DNA of 23,859 bases. Origin: Chara braunii. Lineage: Eukaryota > Streptophyta > Charophyceae > Charales > Characeae. Of the stretch, positions 9,418 to 17,811 are shown piece after piece. Position 1 is the stretch's first letter; each line of letters opens with the position of its first letter. Made by a program: the position numbers and the translations under genes. Location of the stretch: the NCBI GenBank assembly GCA_003427395.1, contig BFEA01000259.1, positions 1,943,297 to 1,967,155 on the forward strand. The letters run 5' to 3'. Below the pieces are notes generated by a model, which saw nothing but the letters and a program-made list of their open reading frames with translations, was not told the DNA's origin and did not search any database.

Positions 9418-9851
9418 CCTTTTTTTCTTTCTATCCCCATCTCCATCTCCATCTCAATCTCCTCCACCTCCTCCGCCACCACAAATTATCTTCTCAATCA
9501 CGGCGGGGGTAAACTTTTTGTTAATTTGCTCATCCAACTTTTCAATATATGCTTTCATATGCTAGTCTATCTCTTGGGCAGATCTCTGCAGGAAGGTGTT
9601 TCAGACTCCGTCAAATTGGAACAGATGGTGCTCAATCTTCTACACCGTCTTGTTTAATGCAGCGAACTCTTGCTTGGTGTAAAGAACTGTCTCAGCTCGG
9701 AGGGAGAGTTGTTGTTCAGTAGCTGTTTGTTTCTCTTTTTGTTCTCGTAATTCACGTTGCAATCTCTCCCGCTCTGGTTGCATTTTTCTCTTTCATTTCA
9801 TTTCTTGCTTTTTTGCTGCCAGCATTTTATTATGTAACTCTGCCCGTTTTT
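9418..9851 (-). pseudogene. gag, middle part downstream of the DNA-transposon insertion
   Basis: In the frame that reads EEKRAELHNKMLAAKKQEMK right after the insertion point, the chain continues Lys/Arg/Glu/Gln-rich (coiled-coil-like), through RERLQRELREQKEKQ and LYTKQEFAALNKTV, with stops about every 25-60 codons. Closer to 9430-9480 it becomes a Gly-rich run encoded by a CCT/CCA-type repeat. It links the N-terminal coiled coil (11432-11868) to the capsid region. Without the insertion it would be in frame with the upstream half. Confidence 0.7.
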
Positions 9852-9859
9852 CTTCCAAC
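9852..9859. repeat. 8-bp target site duplication, left copy (CTTCCAAC)
   Basis: CTTCCAAC directly abuts the left inverted end of the insert and is repeated exactly at 11424-11431 against the right inverted end. The flanking bases outside differ, so the duplication is 8 bp. Confidence 0.85.
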
Positions 9860-10035
9860 CTGTGTAGCACACCGAATGTGTTCGGAAGTTTTTCGAACGT
9901 GCGAACCCGTTCGGCCGTTCGCCCGAACGGGAAGCGAACGCGTTTGCACGAACAACTTTTGGAGGTCTGCGAATGCGTTCGCCCGGCGGGTGTTACCCGC
10001 CCTCCGAGGGTCTGGGGGGGTCCTTGGGGCCGTAG

Positions 10036-10053
10036 GGGGGGGGGGGGGGGGGC
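10036..10053. repeat. poly-G run
   Basis: About 17 consecutive G residues followed by more G-rich sequence (GCGGGGTTGGGCGGGCGG), inside the DNA transposon. Such a run can form quadruplexes and is prone to length errors in sequencing. Confidence 0.85.
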
Positions 10054-10185
10054 GGGGTTGGGCGGGCGGCCTGGCGGGAAGGGGCAGCCGGGGCCCCCAT
10101 TCGAATTTGAACGAACAATCGGGTTGCCCCGTCGCTCGTCCCCGCGCAGCATTCTCCAGCGGAGCATCTAACCCCTGGGTAGGTG

Positions 10186-10985
10186 TGCCGCCTCCTCCTC
10201 CTCCTCCTCCCCCTCCTCCTCCTCTTCCTCCGCCATATCTTCTTCTTCTTCTTCTTCTTCTTTTTTTTCGTTTTTCAACTTTTTTTCTCTTTTTTTTTCC
10301 ACTTTTCTAAGTTTCTTCAACTTTCTTCTTCTTCGAATCTTTTTTTTTTCGTTCTCCCGCTTCTTCTTCGTCTTCTTCGTCTTCTTTTTCTTCGTCGTCG
10401 GCGGCGGTGGCGCCATTGTCATCGCCCTTTCCTCCTCCTCTTCTACCTCTTCCTCTTCTTCTTCTTCTCTTCTTCTTTTTCTTCTTCTTCTTCTTCTTCT
10501 TCTTTGACGTCGTCATCTTCGTCGCCCAACCCTCCTCCTCCTCCTCCTCCTTCTCCTCCTCCTCCGCCTCCTCCTCCTCCGCCTCCTCCTCCTCCTCCTC
10601 CCTATCCGGATCCCGACTTCCTCCGTCGTCGCCCTTCCCTCCTCCTCCTCCTCCTCTTCTTCTTCTTCTTCTTTTTCTTTGACGTCCTCATTGTTGTCGG
10701 CGTCGTCGCCCTCCCCTCCTCCTCATCCTCCTCCTCCTCCGCTACCCTCCTCCTCAATCAATCGATCGATTCAATCAATGAATCGATTCGATTCGTTGAT
10801 TGAATAGAATCTTGATCTTGATTTGATTCAAACGCCAAACAATCCTCTTCTACGGCCTCGACACCCTCGTCGTCATCCTCATCATCTTCTTCTTCTTCTT
10901 CTTTGACATCGTCGTCGTTGTCGTCCTCGCCCAACCCTCCTCCTCGTCGTCCTCCTCCTCCTCTCTATCCGGATCCCGACTGCTC
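10186..10985. repeat. triplet-repeat domain (CTC/CTT on plus, GAG/GAA on minus)
   Basis: Nearly continuous TCC/TTC triplets over about 800 bp. Degenerate higher-order copies can be seen: TCTTTGACGTCGTC near 10501, CTTTGACGTCCTC near 10677 and CTTTGACATCGTCG near 10901, two of them followed by CGCCCAACCCTCCTCC and then CTATCCGGATCCCGACT (10602-10618 and 10965-10981). All reading frames are poly-Leu/Ser/Pro or poly-Glu/Lys and are not genes. Confidence 0.9.
10772..10802. repeat. 31-bp imperfect palindrome
   Basis: The arms CAATCAA...AATCGA and its complement ..TTGATTG fold back with about four mismatches around the centre. It lies in the only non-triplet part of the transposon interior, among CAATC/GATTG microsatellite-like units. 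Confidence 0.6.
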
Positions 10986-11193
10986 TCTCACGACTCTCAT
11001 CTTCAATGCTTTCGTTGTTTGCAATAGGACAAAGACCACTTTGATTCTGAATGAGCGAGGCGGGGGGGGGGGTGTGGGGGGGGTTGGATGGTCGGGGACA
11101 GGGACGGTATGATGTGACCCTATGCCTGCTGCAGCAACCGGTGGTTGGACGGGGTAGTGGAGGGGTGGTGGCTGCCGCTTCCCGTAACCATTC

Positions 11194-11227
11194 TTCCCNC
11201 CCCCCCCTTCCCCCCCCAGGGGTGGGG

Positions 11228-11269
<42 letters not shown>

Positions 11270-11300
11270 AGGGGGGGACCCCCCCCCCCCCCCCCCTCCC
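11194..11300. repeat. poly-C stretch with ambiguous base
   Basis: Long C runs broken only by GGGGTGGGGA and GGGGGGGA, with an N at 11199. The true length is probably unresolved. Predicted frames are poly-Pro or poly-Gly only. Confidence 0.85.
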
Positions 11301-11423
11301 ACAAACCCATATATAGAAAAATAAAAATAAAAAAGGTTCGAGTTCGGTTGGTTTTCCGACCCGTTCGTGTTCGGTCGCGAACGTTCACGTTCGGCGACCG
11401 AACGCGAACAACATGCTATGCAG

Positions 11424-11431
11424 CTTCCAAC
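11424..11431. repeat. 8-bp target site duplication, right copy (CTTCCAAC)
   Basis: Exact copy of 9852-9859, abutting the right inverted end of the insert. Confidence 0.85.
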
Positions 11432-11874
11432 ATGAGTTATTTTTCTGCTTCATCTTTAGCTGCAGTCAATTTTGTAATAAAGTAATTCTTCTCCTCATCT
11501 GTTTTCACAACCGTTTCACCTTTATATCCATACTGCCCTAACCAGTCCAGTGCTTCTAACTGCATAGTAGAAATTCCGTCGGACTAGCTAGTCTCTCCTC
11601 TTTCAGTTCTATGTCAAATTAGCTTCTCCCCTTCATCCTCACGTTCCTCTTATTTTTCAATAAGCTTCAATTCTTCCTGCAACTGTTTTTTCATCTTCTC
11701 TTTTAATTCTTTTTTTATTCTCTCTTCCTCTACTTGGGGTTTATTCTTTACTTCTTCCTCTTTTTGTTTTTTGTTCTCTTCTTTTGCTTTCTTCTTCTCG
11801 ATCAAGCGAAGAACTACATCAGCCTGCTCTGCGGCAGAGAGTTCGGGTTTCACCTTTCCGGATTCCATCATCAT
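11432..11874 (-). pseudogene. gag N-terminal coiled-coil part, upstream of the insertion
   Basis: The likely start is the Met pair at about 11866-11874 (MMESGKVKPELSAAEQ), since the sequence upstream shows no domain. A highly charged Lys/Glu region follows (about 75 residues, heptad-like spacing), predicted to be a coiled coil, as seen at the N-terminus of some plant gypsy gags. A stop at 11650-11652 and further stops break it; MQLEALDWLGQYGYKG can be read downstream, leading in frame to the insertion site. The half beyond the insertion (from 9851 down) is in the same frame once the insert and one TSD copy are discounted. Confidence 0.7.
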
Positions 11875-12621
11875 ATTGGAGGTGCACATCCTCCCGAAAC
11901 CAAGAGGGAAGAAGAGCTGGAATAGTGGTCCCAAAAGAATAGACAATGTCATCATCCCATACATGGGGTAATTATCCATGATGGAACAAACACAGGGGTA
12001 CCTCCACTCCCCCACCACGTAGACCCCCCATGTCCTAATTAGTCTACCTTAGATGGTTGGGATCTGGCCGGGTTTTTTCTCAACGCTGTCTGGCTAGACT
12101 TTTTTCCTATTTTTTACGATTGCTGATTGGATGGACTCGACTCAAATTCGAAGTACACTAACACTTCTTTGCAGACCAGACCACAACCTGTCAAAATTGC
12201 GACTCACCGAATCGCAAGACAGCCTGACTCTACTTCGTAGCTTTGAGCCCAACACCAACCAACTACCCCGTCAACCTCAACTACTATCCTGCTGATGTTG
12301 ACGACTTGTCCACGACTTCGACCAGACAGCAGCAGCGACCACCAGGACTATGGGAAGGTACCAAGCTCACACAGAATCAGCATGTAGACAGGTCTTATGG
12401 AGGCAGAGGTTCTTCGCTGATATGTCGTCGGCCGATGAAGCTCCACGTATGCTCCGCGCTCCAGCGCCGCTCCAATAAGGTAGGTAATCCTCCACTCAAG
12501 CCCCTTCTTCTTCGACACTCTTCCTTCCAGATCCCTCACCACTTTCTCTCGCCTCCTCAAAACTTCTTTTCTCGCCGGCCTTATGCTTGCCAGTGAACTC
12601 CAGTGAGTGTAACGAGTGCTT
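11875..12621 (-). other. untranslated leader of the gypsy element
   Basis: About 750 bp between the PBS and the probable gag start. No conserved domain in any frame. Plus-strand frames here (for example 12243-12596) are antisense to the element and have no recognisable features. Confidence 0.6.
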
Positions 12622-12632
12622 CTCCGATACCA
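12622..12632 (-). promoter_or_regulatory. primer-binding site (initiator Met tRNA type)
   Basis: On the minus strand TGGTATCGGAG follows the LTR end (..CATTACA) by 3 nt. Plant LTR elements primed by initiator Met tRNA carry TGGTATCAGAG(C), so 10 of 11 positions agree. This fixes element orientation and makes 12636 the inner LTR boundary. Minus-strand DNA synthesis starts here. Confidence 0.85.
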
Positions 12633-12635
12633 ATT

Positions 12636-13796
12636 TGTAATGAGCCTCAAAGCTCACCACACGATAGTGTGCTCACTCCAGCATGTACATCACACAAATT
12701 GCATTGTCATACATTGCACAAAGAGAAGATGAGTAGTAGACCACATAGCGCAACTCAAATATCATAACCAGATTATAGAGAGAGGATCCAAAGTTCAACT
12801 GTCCAATGCTCAACAAGATAACAAGTCTTCTTCGATCATCGAGAGTTTCAACATCTGCGCTCATCAGTGCTTGTTACCAACACCAAGCTCAACACTCTTC
12901 AGGTAAGTATCTACTATAGCTCACTCTCTCTTCCTCTTATCTCTCTCTCACTTGATGGTTCTGGTCTTCACTCTCCACGGTCTTCTTCTCATCTACTATA
13001 GCTCACTCTCTCTTCCTCTTATCTCTCTCTCACTTGATGGTTTTGGTCTTCGCTCTCCACGGTCTTCTTCTTCTCTCATATGCGCACTCCCTACTACTAA
13101 CACACTCATGAGGATCAACTCTGAATATACTGACTGTTCTACTACTATTAACTACTAACTACTAACTATATTGCCTCCTAGTGCTGGCGCAACTATGGCT
13201 GCCTTTTTCCCTGCCAGCGTCCACCTTCGTCTCTCTCTCATCTCACTCGGCGCTGCTCTCTGGCATAGCGCAATTCTCTCACATCTGGCGCACAAGTGCA
13301 CTAGCACTTCCACACTCTCATGCGAATAAACATCTGCCAAATGGGAGGCTGACCAGTCTTTGGTAGTGTTGGACTGGTCTTGGCTGGGCCAGCCTCTGGC
13401 CGAATTCCCTGGTACCGCATGCCCACTGCCTGTTTGTTGCGAAGTGTGAGTCCCTACCTTTCCCATGGTCTGCTGTTGTTGTGGCCTTTCGGGCGTGGCT
13501 TTTGGACTTTTGGTCTAGCTCAAGATGTGACCTCTGGGACTGAGACTAAACTGGGCCTGTGACCTTTGACTATCTGCTGAACAGACGTGACCGCTACTCA
13601 GCCTTTGATTTGGCTGTTCGCACAGGACGGAGATATGACTTTTTCAAAATGACTTTTCATTTCAGTCTGGACGTGACATTTTCCTTAGGAAAACTTGTCT
13701 TTAGGAATGTTGATTCGCAACTCCAAGTTTTGGCCGACTGGGCCCCTTTATGTTGGGGTTGTGACTCAGGGTCTGAATCGTGAAAGCCCTTTTACT
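12636..13796 (-). repeat. 5' LTR of the gypsy element
   Basis: Direct repeat of 3564-4649. On the minus strand it ends ..GAGGCTCATTACA next to the PBS. It is longer than its partner mainly because of an 82-bp tandem duplication (12909-12990 and 12991-13072). The outer end could extend to 13803 (..ACTACTCACA), which would give the TG..CA termini typical of LTRs; the other copy has diverged there. Promoter elements of the U3 region could not be placed with confidence. Confidence 0.9.
12909..13072. repeat. 82-bp tandem duplication within the 5' LTR
   Basis: The segment starting ATCTACTATAGCTCACTC is repeated once with an 82-bp period. The 3' LTR has a single copy (about 3849-3940). The duplication therefore arose after the LTRs were synthesised, or was lost from one by unequal exchange. 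Confidence 0.85.
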
Positions 13797-13797
13797 A

Positions 13798-13887
13798 CTC
13801 ACAAAATGAGATGAATCGTGCACTGGAACATGGAAAGATACACAACCTTTTGTTTTGTGTCTTGCCTGTGGCTGAAGGGTTACTCAG
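13798..13887 (+). repeat. right-flank copy of the dispersed motifs
   Basis: CTCACAAAATGAGATG..CACTGGAACATGGAAAGATA (13798-13847) followed by TTGCCTGTGGCTGAAGGG..ACTCAG (13862-13887), in the order seen left of the element at 3412-3463 and 3517-3540. Identity is about 75-80% by eye, with a gap of roughly 50 bp between the motifs relative to the left copy. Confidence 0.5.
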
Positions 13888-14798
13888 CTCTTTTTCTGTT
13901 TTGTTTTTGTCAATCATGTCTCTTCATCCTGCCTGCTGTGAGAGTCAGGCTGCTATGTTCTCAAGAAGAAGAACCTGGGTCGTTTCTAAGGTGACTCCCC
14001 GTCAGAGACGGGGAGCAGTTACAGGCCTCAGTCATTTCAGGGCCGCAACACTTTTTTTTTTTCTTCTCCTTTGCAGATTGTATCTGACTGTACTTCTAGC
14101 CAGGCCAGGAGCTGTACACAAGTGAAAACAAGGAAAAGACTGCCGTGTTTCTTTCCAGGTACCAGGGATCGGTCTACCGTAAGGGTCGGTACTGGTGCCT
14201 GCCAACAAATGTCCCGTACTGCTACCCGCCCCCTTCAGGCTCGGAAAAAAATGGCAAGCAGGGCAATTTTAGGCCATTAATAGCTGACTAAGTTAATCTT
14301 TCATTGAAATGCTAATATGAATAGCTCCTTACATATTGAAGACTAGGCTGGATGATCAATGTGTAAAAGGAAGAAATCTGTCTGTAGTAGGGGGAAGTAA
14401 GGGGAAGTAAGGGGAAGTAAGGGCAAATCACTTCAACACTATTAACTACCGACTCCTCATTCACTCTCATACGAACACTCTTTCTCATTCACGGAAACAC
14501 TCACTCAAATTCACAAATACATAGTCACTCACAAACACATATATACACATAAACACCCACATAGGCACACATATACACATACACACTCACGCATAAAAGT
14601 TCATACTTCCCCTCTTCCCTCATGATGAAGCTGAGTTTCCGACGAGCAAAAGGGCCGAAATCAATGTTGTTTTACCAAGGGGCAATGCGTCATGCAATGT
14701 TTAAGCAGATTGGTCCGTTGCCGTATGCTCGTCCGAAAGCGAAAGCAACCAGCCGAAATGAGGGTTGGCTCCCAGGAAGACTGTTATGAAAAGGAGGA
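13888..14798. other. unassigned DNA, possibly including the LINE 5' region
   Basis: No coding domain. It includes a perfect triple repeat of the 10-mer GGGGAAGTAA at 14391-14420 and a CA/ACACAT-rich stretch at about 14505-14590. A pyrimidine run ending TTTGCAG at about 14051-14075 resembles a splice acceptor without a supported exon. The LINE 5' untranslated region may begin somewhere in 14390-14798, but no target duplication could be matched to fix it. Confidence 0.45.
14391..14420. repeat. 3 x 10-bp tandem repeat
   Basis: Three exact copies of GGGGAAGTAA in direct succession, about 380 bp upstream of the LINE ORF1 start. Confidence 0.9.
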
Positions 14799-15710
14799 AT
14801 GAGGTTGACCACACAAGAGGAAAATAGGTCCCTGACTTCTTCCTCTGTTACAACACAACAAATTGAAGAGAATGGGGGGTCAGGCCAATTATCTCATGCA
14901 GACTCAGTCCCTGCATACCATCTGAACTCAACGGACTCATCCTCAATGCACCCTGAATTCTCAGTAAGGGAAGAGCCAACACAGTCTAGTAACAGTAGTA
15001 GCGTCAGAGACAATGTCGTAGTAGTACGGGACTTGATAATGCAAGAAAGGAGGGAGGTGAATGATGAGGAAGTATTGACTGAAGACGAAAGGATGCAGGA
15101 AAAAATCCAGCCCCAACAAGCATCATTGAGAACTACTAATATGGGGAGCACATCATCTCAGGATCTTAAACAACCTTCTTGGGCACAAAAAGTGAAAGAA
15201 TCCTTGCAGAGTAAAACATTGAATATCCAGCGCCCTTCGATCGATCCCTCTGACTCCGCTCCTGAGGAATTGAAGGTTCCTCTCAGGAATCTATCTTCTG
15301 CTAGAGCTTACTTTCTCTCCCTCTTCCTCCTTCCATCTGAACAACTGGTGATTGAGCAAGGGGGTAGGAAGACTCTGATGAAGTTTTATCCACCTGATAA
15401 GCTGGCACAACGGGATTCAATTTACACTAAACATGCTAGCAACTGGATCTTCTACGATGATGCGGCCTATAGGTCTGTCAATGATAAGATCAAATTTATT
15501 TGTAAGAAACTGGAATCGCTGAGAGATGGACCTGAAGGAGTAAAATAGTTCTTCCTAATCCAGCCAATTACCCCTACGGTTTTCACTGTGTTGAGCCTCT
15601 TTGACAAGGACAAGGTCAGAATGGATGCATGGAAGAAATTACTATGGGATCGGTCGGAAGTCGAAATCTACCCATGGCTTCCTAAGAAAGTTGGTCCAGA
15701 GGAAAAAAAA
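14799..15710 (+). pseudogene. LINE ORF1, N-terminal part
   Basis: A 249-codon frame starts ATG at 14799, Ser/Thr/Gln/Glu-rich and probably disordered for about 130 residues (NSTDSSS, QSSNSSSVRDN). From about residue 160 it becomes more structured (LSSARAYFLSLFLLPSEQL...). A TAG at 15546-15548 interrupts it; the same frame continues with LFDKDKVRMDAWKKLLWDRSEVEIYPWLPKK to about 15702. The W..L....V.I.PWLP pattern resembles the first half of the DUF4283 domain found in plant LINE ORF1 proteins, which act as RNA-binding chaperones. The frame then shifts at the A8 run 15703-15710. Confidence 0.7.
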
Positions 15711-16128
15711 GGATCAACTGATGAAGGACTTCTATTGGGTCGAGTTCAGACACATCCCGATCGAAATCCAGGCGACATTTATTCATGACTTTGGACAACA
15801 ATTTAAAATAGTGGACTTCATCAACCCACTGCCATCATACGTGGCAAAGAGAGATGACTACTTGATGCTGGCCTTGGACCTTCCTAAAGAACAACTGTTT
15901 TCACTGGATGACATCATTACATTTAAAATGGGGGGTCGGGTTTATCAAATTCACACAGCACACAAATTTCGACCCTGGTGCTTTAAGTGTAAGGTTCATG
16001 GTCACCTCCACACTGATTATGCATGTCCCCAACATCCCCAGCATGCGATTCCTCCAGACCTGCGTCTCAAAAGGGATCTGCAAAGATCCAACAGATGGCT
16101 TCCAGCGGTATCAGGTTATAAGGGATGA
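15711..16128 (+). pseudogene. LINE ORF1, second half of DUF4283-like region and CCHC knuckle
   Basis: The frame that takes over after the A8 run reads YWVEFRHIPIEIQATFIHDFG, matching the V.VRLPGLPLE..... pattern of DUF4283, then about 60 residues leading to CFKCKVHGHLHTDYAC. This zinc knuckle (nt 15979-16026) has spacing C-x2-C-x4-H-x6-C, two residues longer than the standard last gap. Such knuckles follow DUF4283 in plant LINE and related ORF1 proteins and bind nucleic acid. A TGA at 16126-16128 (fits CGA to TGA) ends the open stretch, but the frame continues recognisably beyond. Confidence 0.75.
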
Positions 16129-17763
16129 GTCTATCACGAGGACCTGAATCAGGTGGGACAACCAGTGGGTTGGGTTTGGGAAGGGAGGAGTGATTTTCAC
16201 AAACCTCCCCGCCCGCCAGCGGACTGGCTCCCTCCTCATTCGCCGCCCCCCCAACCTCAACCTTTTCCCCAAGTTGGAAAGACATAACAGAGCAGTCAAA
16301 ACAAGCAGGGTCAGGTGTCTGTAGCAAATGTCCAGGCAAAGAAAGGAGAGATGCATGGAGTACAGAGCATTGGTGTTGGGGAGGCCGAGGTGATGCAATC
16401 AGGGAAGGAGATGGGGAACAGGAAAAATCAGAAACATAAAGGATTGGCCACTCCACCAGCCGGTTATGTGGAGAGGTCTTTGGACCCGAAGGCGGTAGAC
16501 TACCTACCAAAAAATGGTACTGGGGGAGGTACAGAATGGAGGGAGGTTAAAAAGAGGGGCACAGTGAAACCGAAAGATGCTTCTCCCTCAAGCAACCATT
16601 CTGAGGCATCTTATCAGAATGAAGGAAAGCAGGCGGAGAAATCAGGAAAATTAGACTCTGACTCTGAGGGGGTCCTAATGGATGTAGACCCTTTTAGGAA
16701 TGTTTTTGGTTCGGAACCAATGGATATAGAGTCTGTTCAATCCTGCAATCCTCCACCATCAGTCTTACCTGCCCAAAATTCTGATACCCCTGTCTCTCTG
16801 GATGTGAAGTCTGTTGTCCTCCAATGAGTGGACTGGCTGCTATGCAATCTGAAGAATCAACACTCTAAATTGACCAATATCTCTTGGCCTCAAATCCTTG
16901 AGGATTTGATCCTGATGGTAAGCAGCAGTAAAAGTTTGGAAATATTTCTGCTACAAGGTCCCCCGCTGGGCGTTTCCTGGGAAGACGTATGTGCCAAATT
17001 GCTATCAATAGTCTCCACTAGATTTAACCACACAATCCAGAGGAGTACAACTATCCCTCCTAGCCTACAAAATTGTTTTCAGCCCCTAATATTGCAAGGG
17101 AAAGAGGAAGGGGCTATAGAAAAGGATCGTCAAGAGATTACCCTTCCAGCAGCTGGCCTCGTGATAGCAGAATCATCCCAATCCCTGGAACCAGCACAGG
17201 GTCAGTCCCATCAGGAGGTAGAGAACCCCCCCTCCTCTCCCTCATCTCACAAACGGTCTCTCTCTATACCAAGCCCTACTGCTGATGAGGATCAACATTG
17301 CTTCAAAGCTGTTATCTCTGAGCTCACGGGGGAAAATAAATTTTTGCAGCTCCCTAGGGGGCAACAGGTTGTTGGTTTAAGTAAGCGCAATCCAGGGCTG
17401 ATAGAGTGGGATTTTGAGACTCATAAGTCCCATAAGTCTCTTGGGCATCAAGAGTTGCAAACCAGGGATGATATCAGAGACACTAGCAATCAACAAGAAT
17501 TATAGATTGAGGAAATAAATAAATGTTCTCTCACTTTATTCGAGAATAGTGTTGGTACCAGCAACAAAGAGGTTGTAGTGGCAGATGTTTTGGTCCTAGA
17601 TTCTGTGATTTTGGAACAAAGATCAGCACAAGGGCTTCCTCTAAAGCAGCAAATGATACAGGTGGTAGATCTCACTAGTGATCTACCTAAAAAAAGGGCC
17701 CAGGTGGAGGGTATGGAAGAAGCTGTAGAAGTAAAGGAGTCTGTGGATTTTGTAGAAACTTAA
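16129..17763 (+). pseudogene. LINE ORF1, long low-complexity tail
   Basis: The same frame runs on with stops at about 16288, 16825 (TGA), 17503 (TAG) and 17761 (TAA). It is rich in Pro, Ser, Gln and acidic residues (for example DSDSEGVLMDVDPF at about 16654-16695). Parts around 16830-17050 (WLLCNLKNQHSKLTNISWPQILEDLILMV) look amphipathic and folded. Several stops are explained by one C-to-T or G-to-A change. No domain is recognised. The length of this tail, over 500 codons, is unusual for a LINE ORF1. Confidence 0.55.
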
Positions 17764-17811
17764 ATTTCTTCAAATTCTCAAAACTCCCAAAGTCTGCCCT
17801 CCCCCCAATTA

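Larger units (their letters stand above)
9860..11423. mobile_element. non-autonomous DNA transposon (hAT-like by TSD length) inside gag
   Basis: A 1,564-bp insert with inverted ends: CTGTGTAGCA at the left and CTGCATAGCA as the reverse complement of the right, 8 of 10 matching, with TTCGG following on both sides. Exact 8-bp TSDs flank it. The first about 110 and last about 90 bp are crowded with GTTCG/CGAAC and TTCGG/CCGAA in both orientations, like the subterminal transposase-binding repeats of hAT elements. The interior has a poly-G run, 750 bp of triplet repeats, an imperfect palindrome and a poly-C stretch with one N. No transposase is encoded. The 8-bp TSD suits hAT but also P, Merlin or some Mutator-like elements, and the CTG start is not a classic hAT end. 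Confidence 0.8.
3564..13796 (-). mobile_element. Ty3/gypsy chromovirus-like LTR retrotransposon, degenerate, with nested insertion
   Basis: Two direct repeats of about 1.1 kb enclose, on the minus strand, PBS, gag with CCHC knuckle, protease, RT, RNase H, integrase and a chromodomain-like tail. RT before integrase is the Ty3/gypsy order; the tail suggests a chromovirus. Every coding part has stops or frameshifts, and the RT catalytic pair is mutated. A 1,564-bp DNA transposon interrupts gag at 9860-11423. The left edge of each LTR starts TG(C/T)AATGAGCC. The right edge is less certain, between 4649 and about 4656 in the left copy and between 13796 and 13803 in the right copy. No clean 5-bp target duplication was found. 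Confidence 0.93.

Noticed and set aside
9172-9657. 161-codon plus-strand frame
   Set aside because: It is antisense to gag capsid, which has a clear family match on the minus strand.
10183-10803. Long plus-strand frame of Leu/Ser/Pro and the opposite Glu/Lys frames
   Set aside because: Direct translations of triplet microsatellites; no frame is favoured and no domain is present.
16067-16510. 147-codon minus-strand frame
   Set aside because: Antisense to the LINE ORF1 tail, with no domain and overlapping a second minus-strand frame.
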